Positions 1 to 12,059 of a DNA stretch of 64,000 bases are shown here, piece by piece. The position numbers and the translations under genes are program-made. Position 1 is the stretch's first letter, and each line of letters starts with the position of its first letter. This DNA is from Caprella mutica (Eukaryota > Arthropoda > Malacostraca > Amphipoda > Caprellidae), in NCBI GenBank assembly GCA_947561585.1, contig CANNZV010001857.1, positions 1 through 64,000 of the forward strand. The letters are read 5' to 3'. The notes below the pieces were generated by a model. It ran no database searches. It worked only from the letters and a program-made list of their open reading frames with translations, and was not told where the DNA came from.

Positions 1-1419
1 GTGCCTATATTCACTATAAATTGGTGCCTATATTCACTATAATTTGGTGCCTCTATTCACTATAAATTGGTGCCTATATTCACTATAAATTGGTGCCTAT
101 ATTCACTATAATTTGGTGGCTATATTCACTATAAATTGGTGCCTATATTCACTATAATTTGGTGCCTATATTCACTATAATTTGGTGCCTATATTCACTA
201 TAATTTGGTGCCTATATTCACTATAATTTGGTGCCTGTATTCACTATAATTTGGTGCCTATATTCACTATAATTTAGTGCCTATATTCACTATAAATTGG
301 TGCTTGTATTCACTATAATTTGGTGCCTATATTCACTATAATTTGGTGCCTATATTCACTATAAATTGGTGCCTATATTCACTATAATTTGGTGCCTATA
401 TTCACTATAAATTGGTGCCTATATTCACTATAATTTGGTGCCTATATTCACTATAAATTGGTGCCTATATTCACTATAATTTGGTGCCTCTATTCACTAT
501 AAATTGGTGCCTATAGTCACTATAAATTGGTGCCTATATTCACTATAATTTGGTGCCTATATTCACTATAATTTGGTGCCTATATTCACTATAATTTGGT
601 GCCTATATTCACTATAATTTGGTGCCTATATTCAATATAATTTGGTGCCTATATTCACTATAATTTGGTGCCTATATTCACTATAAATTGGTGCCTATAT
701 CCACTATAATTTGGTGCCTATATTCACTATAAATTGGTGCCTATATTCACTATAATTTGGTGCCTCTATTCACTATAAATTGGTGCCTATATTCACTATA
801 AATTGGTGCCTATATTCACTATAATTTGGTGGCTATATTCACTATAAATTGGTGCCTATATTCACTATAATTTGGTGCCTATATTCACTATAATTTGGTG
901 CCTATATTCACTATAATTTGGTGCCTATATTCACTATAAATTGGTGCCTATATTCACTATAAATTGGTGCCTATATTCACTATAAATTGGTGCCTATATT
1001 CACTATAATTTGGTGCCTATATTCACTATAAATTGGTGCCTATATTCACTATAATTTGGTGCCTATATTCACTATAATTTGGTGCCTATATTCACTATAA
1101 ATTGGTGCCTATATTCACTATAAATTGGTGCCTATATTCACTATAAATTGGTGCCTATATTCACTATAATTTGGTGCCTATATTCACTATAAATTGGTGC
1201 CTATATTCACTATAAATTGGTGCCTATATTCACTATAATTTGGTGCCTATATTCACTATAAATTGGTGCCTATATTCACTATAATTTGGTGCCTATATTC
1301 ACTATAAATTGGTGCCTATATTCACTATAATTTGGTGCCTATATTCACTATAAATTGGTGCCTATATTCACTATAATTTGGTGCCTGTATTCACTATAAT
1401 TTGGTGCCTGTATTCACTC
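1..1419. repeat. 23-bp satellite array, about 62 monomers
   Basis: Head-to-tail 23-bp monomers, each starting GTGCCTATATTCAC, fill the window from its first base to about 1419, so the array probably extends beyond the left edge. The main variation is one A/T site near the monomer end (ATAAATTGG versus ATAATTTGG). Rare variants recur at exact multiples of 23 bp: GTGCCTCTATTC at 47, 484 and 760 (offsets 437 = 19 units and 276 = 12 units), and GGTGGCTA at 116 and 829 (offset 713 = 31 units). This indicates block duplication within the array. No coding content. Confidence 0.97.
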
Positions 1420-1820
1420 TCATTTTCTGCAAACTACAATCCGAATTTTATAACCAAAATTAGTTTAGGGCGAAAGTTACGTAATTACCGTTGTTAGCAA
1501 TCTCTATGTACTCTATTAAATTAATTGAGTCTGGGTGAAGAGATCAGCGATGATATTATTGAGTGTTTACATTTCACTTTAACTACAAATAGTAATGTCT
1601 GAGGAAAGAAACATCGTTTTAAAAGGACTAAATTTGTTTTTCCAAGTTATTGAGTGCATTTTATTAAATGTGTTATAGAGCTTTTATGGCTTATGACTAG
1701 CAATATTTGCATTTTTCTATAGAATATGAAGCTAATCATGTTGTATAATGAAATATTTTCATTGTAATTTAAATGAATCTCAATAAGTTCCAGTTTTAAA
1801 TTGTTATCCATGACACTCAC
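1420..1820. other. AT-rich spacer, probably start of an intron
   Basis: No gene is seen. If the minus-strand exon at 1821-2073 is real, this stretch is the beginning of the intron that follows it. The satellite lies about 400 bp into that intron or past the end of the gene. Confidence 0.4.
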
Positions 1821-2073
1821 CTGGTATTACTCGGGGTCCGTTTGCGGTGTTGATCCCTGCTGATCCATACTTGAGTTGTCCGGGGGCCGCGTTGCTCACC
1901 ACCGCAATATCGTCCAAATCATCGTCTGTGCCGTTCATGCTGATTATGCCACTTCCACCCCCCGTACTGTCCCCATCCGCACCGTAGTTGCGCCTGTAGA
2001 TGTAGCGCACCCCCTTGCCGCTGTCCGCACTGCGCTTTTTGCTGCCCAGACTCCATATTCTCCTTCCAGACAT
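1821..2073 (-). CDS. First coding exon of an unidentified host gene
   Basis: On the minus strand an ATG at 2073 opens 84 codons plus one base, ending at 1821 in CCAG followed by GTGAGTG, a strong splice donor (phase 1). The encoded start MSGRRIWSLGSKKRS is basic. It is followed by a Gly/Ser/Asp-rich low-complexity stretch and an acidic patch (DDDLDD), with no domain, signal peptide or membrane segment. The exon is clearly more GC-rich than the surrounding DNA. A pyrimidine-rich tract and CTCACAG just upstream (AG at 2084-2085) could be the acceptor of this exon, which would make the previous exon 5' UTR. Reading past the donor meets a stop within a few codons, which supports splicing. I do not recognise the protein. 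Confidence 0.7.
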
Positions 2074-2083
2074 GTTGAGGTTG

Positions 2084-5019
2084 CTGTGAGTGGGAGCCCA
2101 GGGATCAAAGGCACGAAAAGAGGCTTTATTTTAGAGGGGTGGGGAGAGGAGTCTTATTGACACTTCTCCAAAGAGAAACTCACTTCATTATTCTCTTTGC
2201 CATCTGAATTCGTGAGAGGCCATTAAATGAGGAAATCTATTTCGCGGACAGAAGGAGATAGCTTTTTCAGAACTAAAAAGAGAGCAGTGTGCTCTTTGGA
2301 AATGGAAAATGTTTTTCCTTTCGAAGTTAATTATTTTTCCATTTAATTAAAATCCAGGATGCAAATTCGTTTCGAGGGAAACAAACTGTGTAAATTTGTT
2401 GGAAATACATTTAGACTTTGCTTTTCAGAATTCATTTTTCATTATCTTTCACAAATTTTCAACTAGGTATATATCACAATGCGCTTTCTTTCAATTTTGC
2501 ATTCACAGAATAACACAAACACTTTAACACAAAATACACTTTTCACTGACCGGTTGAATTTCTCTTGCCAAGTAACATTAGCCTACAATAAATTTCATAA
2601 CACTAATGATAGAGGTAAGAATTAGTGGAGACATTAGGGCATCCCATACAATTTATGAAGCGTCAGTTTATACTCTTTTTAAGACATGCATTTCCAACTG
2701 GACTAAAATAGGATGGAAAGGAGCTAAGGACTCTGTAGCGACTGTTGTTTCCACACCTACTTCCAATCATGCAGCTTGTATATCCTCATTAAATGGCACT
2801 AAGAAATGTCATACTACACCTAGTAATAACAGCACGTACTTCGCCATCCTACCACCAAGCACAACACTCACATATTCATTAAATCTCTAAATTATTTAGG
2901 TTTAGAGGAATTGATGATGAAGGGAATTGGAGCAACAAAAAGAAGCCCAAAGCAAGACACAGAGGAGCACAAGCCGCGCAACCTCTCACTGCACTCGAAA
3001 CTTACACACTGACTAAATGCTCTGTTTTGACGTGTTTTCAAGAGTTTTCCTACAAACTAACGTACGAACTACATAATGCCAACAAAAACTGTAATTCTAT
3101 TATCAATTTATAATCTATATAAATAAAGAAGGAACACAGTTCGGAGAAATTATAATAGTAATGTCATAAAGTTTGCAATTGCGGCGAAAATCTACGGATA
3201 TCGCGACTAACAGTTCATTTATTTCTATTTCCATCGTTGAAGAGCTTTGCCAATAAAGTAGTTTGGAGTGTTTGGCTCCAGTGTTCACACTCTCCACGGG
3301 TATTTCAATGAACACCTTATTACTATAATTCGTAGTGTGAGGTAGATAAAGGTACCTATTGTACATCTTTGGGAAGAGATCTTTGATATAGTTAACTTTG
3401 CTAGAAAAAAGTTAAATACAATCAATAATAGTAATAAACTAAATACTCGTAAAAGAATGAATTAAAATAATATACATCATTATTACAGGGTAATTCATAT
3501 TAAATTTAGTTATTTTTGATTATATTGACAATATTTTATTAAGGTATGTTTAGATAAATATTTTTGAAATTGCATATTTTCATATAATTAAAGACACATT
3601 TTAACTACTATTATATACCACAATCAGTGATCGGCAGTATATATCGACCCTGTACATTGTATCGAGTATTGGTATCTTTTTAACGTATCTTGACTTTATT
3701 GTGTTTTGTAAATGTATCGGTAAAAATTTATACTCAATATAATTATTATTTTGAATTAATTTAATTGGATGTTATAAATAATATAGTTAATGAATTGTAG
3801 AGCAAGGGATTTACTGGAAAAAGTGATCATTCATCTTTTAAAGAGTTTCAAATTATTTTTTCTCTATGATTTTTATTTTCTTTAATTTTTGATTATTTAT
3901 TTAAGTTACTTTATTAATTTTAGTACCAGCAATCTTTCTTGGTTCTACATATTTTGTTTTGAATTAATCAAAATTAGTATATCGATAATGAATATTGAAT
4001 TATTCGAACCCTCACTTCCCTCGTTTCCTTTGGTTCATAAATTTAATAAGATTATAACATTTTACCCTAATCTTGATACATGGTGGGCCAGAAAGAATGT
4101 CCCATTAAACAACTTTAGTAACTCAAAAACTGTAAGTGTTAGAACTTAATGTCAAAAAGTTAATAGAAATTGAAAACTATTATATAGAAAGAACATTTGA
4201 GAGTAGAAAACATTTTCCACGACAGCACATTTAGATGCAAGAAACATGTTACAGTTTATTTAGATAGATTACAGTCGGGTATGTTTAGTTCCAAAGATTT
4301 AGGATACCAGTTAAAATGGCCGGTAATGTGATGAAATCAGTTGATAATATTTTTCTTCGAATTCGAATGGAGGTTTGCTTTGACAGTCACTGGAGAAATA
4401 TATCATAGTATGATGTTTACTATTCTTGAGCCTCAACTTGAAGAAAGTTATTTAGCATCAACGAGATGACGCCACGAGTTGCACAGCGAAATAAACTAGG
4501 ATTCCCTTAAATCGTTTGCTTTTCAATATTGATCTCTTGGCATGGCGATGGTAACTGATCTCACAGATCCATTATCGAACTAACCATGCCCCACTATAAT
4601 CTTTGGGGATACTTCAAAGGAAAGCTTTCATTGATGAGCCAATTAAACGCTACTTCTCAATTTAAGAAAAATAACAAAAAGGATATCAAATAAATTAACG
4701 GCAACACATTAACTAAAGTTACGGAATATCATGGGGAAAGGTTAGGTTTAAAATGTTCTGTTGAAAAAAAGGAGTCTCTTAACAGATATTCTTTTCAACT
4801 CTCAGATGTTATTCATAAATATAATGTATAAATCTTTTATTTTCACATATACTTCTCTGTTCTATCTCTAATAACTTAAAAGTTATTGAAGTTATTTTAA
4901 TGGGGTATCCTTTCTGACCAACTATGTATTAAGATTAAGTCATGATAAACACCCGTACGTCATGTATTTATTTAATTGGAAACTACTTCTTAAGAATGAT
5001 AGGACAAAAAAATTGAAAA
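2084..5019. other. AT-rich region, no supported gene
   Basis: The first hundred or so bases (2090-2160) are purine-rich on the plus strand and could be 5' UTR or intron of the minus-strand exon at 1821. The rest is AT-rich. Short open frames (for example 2606-2890) show no family motif, splice context or codon bias. Confidence 0.5.
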
Positions 5020-5110
5020 GATGACAACCAAGCCACTTATTGGGACTAAGTCACTTATTGCAACCAAGCCACTTAGTGCGACTAAGCTATTTAGTGCGAC
5101 AAGAAATTTA
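5020..5110. repeat. 18-bp tandem repeat, about 5 copies
   Basis: Five diverged 18-bp units with the core AAGCCACTTATTG or AAGCCACTTAGTG lie head to tail. Because 18 is a multiple of 3, the array leaves a short repetitive open reading frame (TKPL/TKSL pattern), which I regard as a by-product and not a gene. Confidence 0.8.
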
Positions 5111-6431
5111 TTGAGTACAAGTAACTATAAAGGCCCGTCCAGACGCTGCGATAAACTGTCCGTGTTTTTCAGAATGTGGATAATTTTGTCTGCGAACACA
5201 GGACTCTGTGTGTCAATAACTGTTATTTGAATGAAGATTTATGATACATGAAGTAAATTTGATAATTATTACCATTTATGATATGAATTGATTGAATCCA
5301 TTTTAATTACCTTTGCAAATTGTGGAAGGTACTGTGTTAGGTGGCATTTATAAATTTATTTGTCATCTTGTTATTTGTATAACTCAAAAATAATTAACTA
5401 AATCACCTGGAATTTAGTGGGAAGATTGGAAAAAATTTGGAGCGATCTGGTCAAAGGTCAAGGTCATTTATAACTCATGCAATAACTGAAAAAGAATTCA
5501 ACCAAATTGCTTTAGATTTTATGGTGTCATTGGTTATTATCAAGGAACCCGTTTATTATAATTTGAGAGTGAACAGGTCAAAACTCAACGATTATTGGAT
5601 GGTCTATGACGTTTATAAGCGGCCCCGAAGGTTTGCGCTCTACGAATGATCGTATAGTTTGATACTTTGATTGGGATATTTGCAAGTTAATATAAATAAA
5701 TAATTAGATATAAGAGGCAATTTGACTAGTATTTAACTTTTTAGATACCTACCTAGTTAGGGTAAGTTACGAGTTATTGAACGGTTGCACATTTTCGGAC
5801 ACATAAGAAAAGGAAATATAAGGATAGTTATTTGACTTTTTTTTTAATTATTATATAATAACATATTTTTTAATGCAATTAAAAAGAGTAATTTTTTTCG
5901 AGTTCTAGAATGACATTAAAGGGAATGTTGAAAATTCATTAAGAATCTTGTGGACTTGAAAGCAGAGGAGAAAAAATTGATTAGTCTGCTATCTACCAAT
6001 ATTAAAGTAACAAATTTTACTTCATTGTTCTATATAGGTATAGTAAACTAATACTTTTTACACTATTTATTCATCTTATAATTTCCTTGGATTCAGTTTT
6101 CGATATGCAATCTAATAGAATTGCAGTAGAACTCCTCTACAACGAAATCTTGATTTGTTCATGACAGCAGATTGTTCGTATCTGAAAATGGTAAAATTTT
6201 CTCTTGTAATTAAACATAGAAAATGATTACATATGGTGAACTATAGTGTCTTGTTATTAACTTATAAGGTATTGAAACAACTACAAATGCATGTCATTTG
6301 TCGGATTAGTTCATCAATTTATAATAATATTTCAGTAACAAAGCAGCCAGCAAGTAAGAGCTGATAAATTTTTTTATGGTCCTTGGATGAAGAGTTGCAG
6401 AGAGTATATTGATCATTCTAACCCTTCATGC
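5111..6431. other. AT-rich region, no supported gene
   Basis: No coding feature is convincing. At 5449-5466 three nuclear-receptor half sites are packed together (GGTCA, AGGTCA, AGGTCA), giving a DR1-like pair plus a TCAAGGTCA monomer-type site. With no promoter nearby this may be chance. Confidence 0.4.
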
Positions 6432-7609
6432 AGGGAGACGCAAAAAAAAGGAAACCCATTTTCAAATAATTAGTTTATTTTCCAAACTATCAAAGCTAGA
6501 AACATTCTAAAAACATTGTTTTAGTAGTTTGATTTTTCTGTATATATCTTCGAATGTTTTTTAGAGTTACGACGAAAATTAAACATCGTGCAGTGAATAT
6601 AAAAAATGGAAATAAAAAGGGCTTGCGCGAGGATGAAATAGACTAAAAAAATCAAAATACCTAGGTATAATTCATTTTATATGGATGTAAAAACATTAAA
6701 TCCTACTATTTTTGTAGTATGTAAGAGATAATATAAAAATAATTATCATTTGAGAGTTGGTATTTGAGATAAAATTGAAATCTTTAATAAAATCAGTTCG
6801 CTGTTAATTTTATCTCCTAATCGGAACCCTCAAAATGCAGCTTTCAAAAGAACAGAGTTATTGTTGTGACAAATTATTTAAACACTGAAAGCTTTAAGCA
6901 GGTTCAACCTATTTTTGAACAACGCTTTATGGAAATATTTCCATCAACAATAAAATCATATTGACAAATGTTAATAAGTTCAAAACTGAAGAAACCTCTT
7001 TAACCAAAAAGCGATCAGGTCGCGCAGGAGAACAGAGCGAACACATGAAAACATTAATATTGTTCGTGAACAGCTTATTGAGAATCCAAAAAATATAAAT
7101 CAGAAGGAACGGGCTGGACATCACTAAGGACACATTTCATCGAATAGTTAAACAAGATTTGGGATATCATCCTTTCAAGATGCATGCAAGACTCGAAATC
7201 TTAGAACTGATTTAATTTTGCAAAATGGTTTCTGCAAAGAAATGCTCGTTTTGTAGAAAATATAGTGATTGGTGATGAAAATGTACTTCCATGAATGAAA
7301 TAGTCAAAAATGAGAACGTTAATTGAATGAAAAACAGTATGGTTTAATTTTTAACTTCTACCATATGGAAATAAATTATACCTATTATGAAGGTTTTTAT
7401 TGCGCAAGCCCTCCTCGCGCATGCCCATTTTATTTTTATTTCTTTAATTCGCTGCAGGATGTTTAATTTAAGTTGTAACTTTAACAGATTTTCTAGATAG
7501 ATGCAAAAAAAGTAGATGAATAAAACTATGTTTTTAGAATTTTTTTTAGCTTTAATAGTTTATAAAATGAACAAATTTAAAAATGGGTTTTCATTTTTTG
7601 TGCCACCCT
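6432..7609 (+). mobile_element. Tc1/mariner-like element, copy 1
   Basis: The element is bounded by inverted ends: AGGGAGACGCAAAAAA on the left matches AGGGTGGCACAAAAAA read inward from the right. Similarity continues inward for roughly 250 bp and includes GGGCTTGCGCGAGGA near both sides, so these are long terminal inverted repeats. The right end abuts TATA, consistent with a TA target. A decayed transposase lies inside in plus orientation. A second copy of similar length and structure lies at 36122-37321 in the opposite orientation. Confidence 0.8.
6985..7310 (+). pseudogene. Mariner transposase remnant (N-terminal/helix-turn-helix part)
   Basis: In shifting frames the plus strand reads KRSGR, then ERTHENINIVREQL, then DTFHRIVKQDLGYHPFK. 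This corresponds to the second helix-turn-helix region of Tc1/mariner transposases (a typical family pattern is SGRP, V-R-x-x-L, then R-I-x-x-D-L-G-x-x-P-Y-K). Stops and frameshifts interrupt it, and a possible catalytic-Asp region (GDE) follows at about 7273. Most of the catalytic domain is missing, so it cannot make transposase. A minus-strand open frame over the same bases is a shadow. Confidence 0.7.
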
Positions 7610-7797
7610 ATATAGCTATTTGTAGATTCAAGTATTTAATTTAGTGGGGGGTTTAACGTCTGTTTCGCAACCAAATTCATATTTCTAACACCGAAATAAA
7701 GTTGAAATAAAAAGCGAAGTAGAGATTGGATATTTCAGAGAAAAGTAAGTTAGTCGCGACTTTAAGTAACTTATGTAGTAAATTACATTAATTGAAT

Positions 7798-8062
7798 TTT
7801 AGTAAGGGTTTAATGTCTGCTTCGGAACTAAAGGCCATAACGCTAGCGTCAAAAGGAAATTAAGTACAAGGGAACGAAAGAAGCAGTCAGAAAGGAATGG
7901 ACCCAATGAACAAAATCACCTACCAACGTTAGTGTCAAGGCTCATGCATTCAGAAAAGCTTCTCCGTGAAAGAAGTAGTGATTGTAAATGAAGCATACGA
8001 CCCTACCTAACACTAAAATATATGACCTAGTAGTTGAAAATCATAATTCAAGGTTTCTAGCG
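7798..8062 (+). repeat. Dispersed SINE-like repeat, copy A
   Basis: Begins AGGGTTTAATGTCTGCTTCG and contains GGAAATTAAGTACAAGGGA and AAGAAGCAGTCAGAAAG. The same modules recur at 31295-31555 (minus), 40848-41155, 43905-44195 (minus), 47425-47590 (minus, weak) and 47943-48450. A fragment of the head module also appears at 7640-7700. The family origin is unknown to me: no pol III boxes or tRNA fold were recognised. Confidence 0.7.
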
Positions 8063-8147
8063 TGGCCTGTTCCAAACAGTTTCAACAAAGATATTATACT
8101 ACAATGAGAGACACACTACTCTTGCAAATTTCTGTTTCAAAAATGTT

Positions 8148-8822
8148 TTTATGCTGCAGTCTGAATTTCATAGCGGTAAATATAACTGAAATATAGTAAG
8201 GACTTCTTTTTATTGGAAAATATTGTCTTTAAAAATAAGTAAGGACAGTCGATGTACGTTGTGTTCGTGACGTCATAACATCAACACTCAAAAATCATAT
8301 TAAAGACTATAATTATAGAAGAGCGTAAAATTATATAAACTGTTAATTTATTGCCATTATAAAAGCAGTAATGGATCAGTTTTAGTTATTCACACTACCT
8401 AACACCTAATTTTCAATTTATGTGTGTTGCCTTGAACACGTCACGGTCACAAATCACTCGACTTGTGACAACAGCTCACAAAGCTGTTGCTACACAAAAC
8501 ATTAGCAGTAATGCTTTAGATCTTTAGTACCACAGTTGTTTGCTACTATAAGTACATAATATTTATAGTAGTAATAAATGCACAATTTGTGACTGTGACA
8601 TAGGCATTAAGCAAGGCAACAGGATTAAGGGTTTTGCAGTTTGAATATCTGAATAAATCTATTGCTATTTTTCATGGTTTCAAGTAATAAACAGTTTATA
8701 CAATCTCACGCTCTTCAATTGTTTTAGAGTGTTGCTGTTATGACGTCACGCACACGACATACCTCGACTTCCTTACTATATTTAAATTACATTTACCGCT
8801 ATGAAATCCAGATGGCAGTATA
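8148..8822. mobile_element. Foldback element with arms near 250 bp
   Basis: The left arm (8148-8400) and right arm (about 8570-8822) are imperfect reverse complements across nearly the whole element: both carry ATTTCATAGCGGTAAAT, TATAGTAAGGA, GTGACGTCATAAC and a TATAAACTGTTAATT-like block. The inner part (GTTGCCTTG, GTCACAAAT) also pairs. No coding sequence. Each arm contains a full TGACGTCA octamer. The outer ends are CTGCAGTCTG and CTGCCATCTG read inward. I could not identify a convincing target duplication. Confidence 0.8.
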
Positions 8823-10989
8823 TATACATTTTGAATTGCACAAAATAGTGATTAATAATAAAGGAAAAATAAAGTCAAATTATTAAAGTTTTCTATATTC
8901 AAAAATAAAGAACGAAATTAGGATAGATCAGCAAAAAATTGACCACTGGAAACTGGAGACCGCCATAGTATGAGTGAGTAGCTTCCAGTAGTGGTCTGCT
9001 GAATCAAAGTCCTTACTCCAGAGTGCCAATCAAACTACTGCTGTAATATAAATATAACAATTACTACAATGTAGTGAAATTAAAAAAAGGAGCAAATTAG
9101 TTAATTTCCTATCCTCAAGATAATCATGCTCATCAAGCAATGATTATAAAATAAATATGCAGTTTGACTAAATAATAAATTAATAGGGTAACTCCACACC
9201 GAATGCCAAAGTATATGGAACATTGCTTCCATAACTAGTATAACACCAGATACAATAAATGTGTACTTACATCATTTGCACGTTGTATACAGGCTTCAAG
9301 TTGTCGTTCAATCATCATTGTTCCCTTTAGACGTCGCACGTTCTCTTAGTTTGTTATTCTCTGCTATTAGATATTACATTCTACTCAAAGACAGCTTTCA
9401 TAATATTCCAAGTTAGACAGAGTCTTCAGAGGCCTCTCGGCCAATCTTGCAGGAGAATTCACTCGCTCATGGTAGATACAAGGGACTTCAGTACGAAACA
9501 GATGATAGATGCCCAGGCTACCATAACAGAGTAGTGGATGTGACGAGAGACAGTGAGTACGTTAGCACCATACAAACACTGTGATGAGACTACTTTACTC
9601 AGCCACCTCTATCCTGGAAGTAAACCTCAAGAGAAGATTAAGGCGGGTCCACTAGTATTTCTCGTTTTATAAATACACAAATATTGTACGAGATGTTATG
9701 ACATACGAGTGGAGCCCAAACATACATGAATAATAATGAATAAATTAATGAGAAAATATTTTCCTAACATGAATTGTTGATACAAAATGTGCGAGATTAG
9801 TGTCTCATTGTAGTATAATTTATTTTATATAATTATGATCAGAAGCCCCAACTCAATTCACAAGGGGCTTCTACGGAATTATTTATTTTAAAATGATTTA
9901 TTTTCATTTCGTTATGTATTTATTTATATTGTAATTAAAGATAGAATCAAGTTTTATTTATAAATAGTCTGTGTCCTAGATAGGAGATTAAAGTATATAA
10001 TTTATTTGGTTTCATTGTTGTCAAGGCCGTCTATAGTGGATCAGGCCAGATTCTCAAAATTAACAGCTGGTCGATGTGGTACTAAAAAACAAACAAAGTT
10101 GAGTCCGTTTTGTAATTTGCCTGTTTTAAGCAAATGGTAGTTATGTAATGATAAAATAAACTATGCCAATGAATTTGTAATTACTCAATTATTATAATAA
10201 TGCTATCTTAACTGATCTGATAATAATTAATCTATTTCAAAATCTAATGTATACAAGTAAGCTTGATGGCCTTTCAATGAAATGCCATCACATCATATTG
10301 CAATTTTAAACATTTTAGAGTTGTGTAAGATAAGTTTTAATAGGGAATGAAAATATTATCAAATACATAATTGATAGCACAAAAGAATTTTGAACTTTTC
10401 CACAAATTTTCACCTGTACTATTAAAATAATTAATTTAAAATTGAACTGACCTTTCATATACCTGCTATATAGACTAGACCATTTTACAGAGTCTGCCTG
10501 TTAAAGCCAATTGATTGGCATACATTTCAAAAGGTCAAAACTCAGATAAAACTATTTGACTTGAAATTTTGAATTAAATCTTAATGTTGGCTTAAATTTT
10601 TTTTAGATGAGCCAAAATTGGCTTGGATCAGAATTTTTGTAATTTTTTAAACTCAATATTGGCTTACAGTTTGCCAGCCTCTAAAATATGGAATAGCTAG
10701 TGCTAAATGGTACACAATAATCACTTAACAGGTTGACTACGTATCACGATGTGCCAAATATTGCTAGCTGACGTTTCCAAATTTCAGCTTCAGTACCAAG
10801 CGGAACTTTCACGGTGTGAGAAGGTGGGTAGCCACATGTAGGTATGATGTAATAAGTGGGACAAATATTGCCCACTGCATACACAACTCAAGTAGTCATT
10901 ACTGACTGACATAATGGGCCGCTATTGTACCACGAATCTGTGGTACACTATTATACCACTACGTATATAGGACATGGTGGCATAAATTC
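8823..10989. other. AT-rich region, no supported gene
   Basis: 9250-9660 is less AT-rich than its surroundings but contains no open frame or splice pattern I can support. A perfect hairpin lies at 9841-9872 (listed separately). Nothing else was recognised. Confidence 0.4.
9841..9872. other. Isolated perfect hairpin, 9-bp stem
   Basis: AGAAGCCCC (9841-9849) and GGGGCTTCT (9864-9872) are exact reverse complements separated by a 14-nt AT-rich loop, in a neighbourhood where GC pairs are scarce. Function unknown: it could be an RNA hairpin, a transposon footprint or chance. Confidence 0.7.
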
Positions 10990-11029
10990 TACAGGAAAAC
11001 GTAACCGAAATGGAGAAGAGATCTCAGGA

Positions 11030-11528
11030 AAACAGACTGCTTTCTTGCTTACAACAAAGCCAAAAAGGGTGTGGATGTCTCAGACCAGATGACATCATAC
11101 CATACTACACTACGAAAAAGCCTCAAATGGTACAGGAAAGTTGCTTTTGAAATTATACCAGGAACAGCTATGGTAAATGCTTCCTTACTCTACAATAAGT
11201 ATTTTGCAGATACAAATATGCCAATACGGCAGTTTTGATATGCAATTGTACCCTCTCTCTCTCTTGTTGGAATTACCGAAAACGTCATTCGAGCGGATAG
11301 GGCTCCTAACCCTAGCTAGCTATTATTGGTCACAGTCGTCAGACTTTGGATCATGTCCTGCTTGAAGGAGATTGAGGGACTAAACGAAAAAGATGTGGTT
11401 ATTATGAGATTATCACCAAAAATGAAAAACATAATATTGCACGAAATAAAGCACGGAGAGTTATGACTTACTGTGAACAATGTGTCTCTAAAAGCCTTTC
11501 TTATGCTGGAAAACACGAAAATGCTTAA
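11030..11528 (+). pseudogene. piggyBac-type transposase remnant, C-terminal part
   Basis: One frame (11035-11238) encodes AYNKAKKGVDVSDQM, then SYHTTLRKSLKWYRKV, then GTAMVNASLLYN. This matches the piggyBac/PGBD block around D-Y-N-x-x-M-G-G-V-D-x-x-D-Q-M with its downstream W-x-x-R and N-A-x-x-L-Y. After a stop and a frame change, 11382-11528 encodes KRKRCGYYEI, then ARNKARRVMTYCEQC, which fits the C-terminal Cys-rich zinc domain of the family. The N-terminal two thirds, including most catalytic Asp residues, are not recognisable upstream. It is a 5'-truncated, frameshifted relic. Terminal repeats were not found. Confidence 0.8.
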
Positions 11529-12059
11529 AAAAAACACGAAAAAATTCTAAAAAAAAATATAAGCAATAGTTATTTTGTATTATTTTTTTATGTTTGCCAC
11601 TCAGTTTATTCTATTTTTAGTTTATGAAAAGGAAATTTAAGGCTGTGAACTAGCTATGTCTAGAATTGAGACTGTGTCTTTATAAGAAATAAATATTACT
11701 GTCTACGGCACTTTATTCTTTCGGAACTCAAAGTAAAGGCCGAGAATTGGGGAAGTCTTTATTCTCGTCAACGTGCCTGAAATAGCACAACACATTCAAA
11801 ACATAGGAATACAAAAATAATTTAAAACAATTCAGACTACATATAAATAATGACATAATAATAATATAGATGAAAAAATACTTGCAGAAAGTGTTCACTT
11901 GGTTATTTCCTACAATCAGTATTCTGAACCACGTATAGATATCCGGTACTTAGGACAATATTGAATAACTACTATTGATTGGGAAATCTAAAAAGACAAA
12001 AAACATATAATGGAAACAACTTCATGGGAGAGATTCTACCTAAAAGAGTTTATTTAATG
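11529..12059. other. AT-rich spacer
   Basis: No gene recognised between the piggyBac relic and the presumed 3' LTR of the BEL/Pao element. Confidence 0.4.

Noticed and set aside
1..1419. Possible CRISPR-like array
   Set aside because: There are no unique spacers between repeats and the context is eukaryotic; it is a simple satellite.
2606..2890. 94-codon plus-strand open frame
   Set aside because: No family motif, splice context or codon bias; starts and ends in ordinary AT-rich sequence.
5437..5649. 70-codon open frame beginning at a TTG
   Set aside because: Non-ATG start in an animal genome, no motif, no splice sites.
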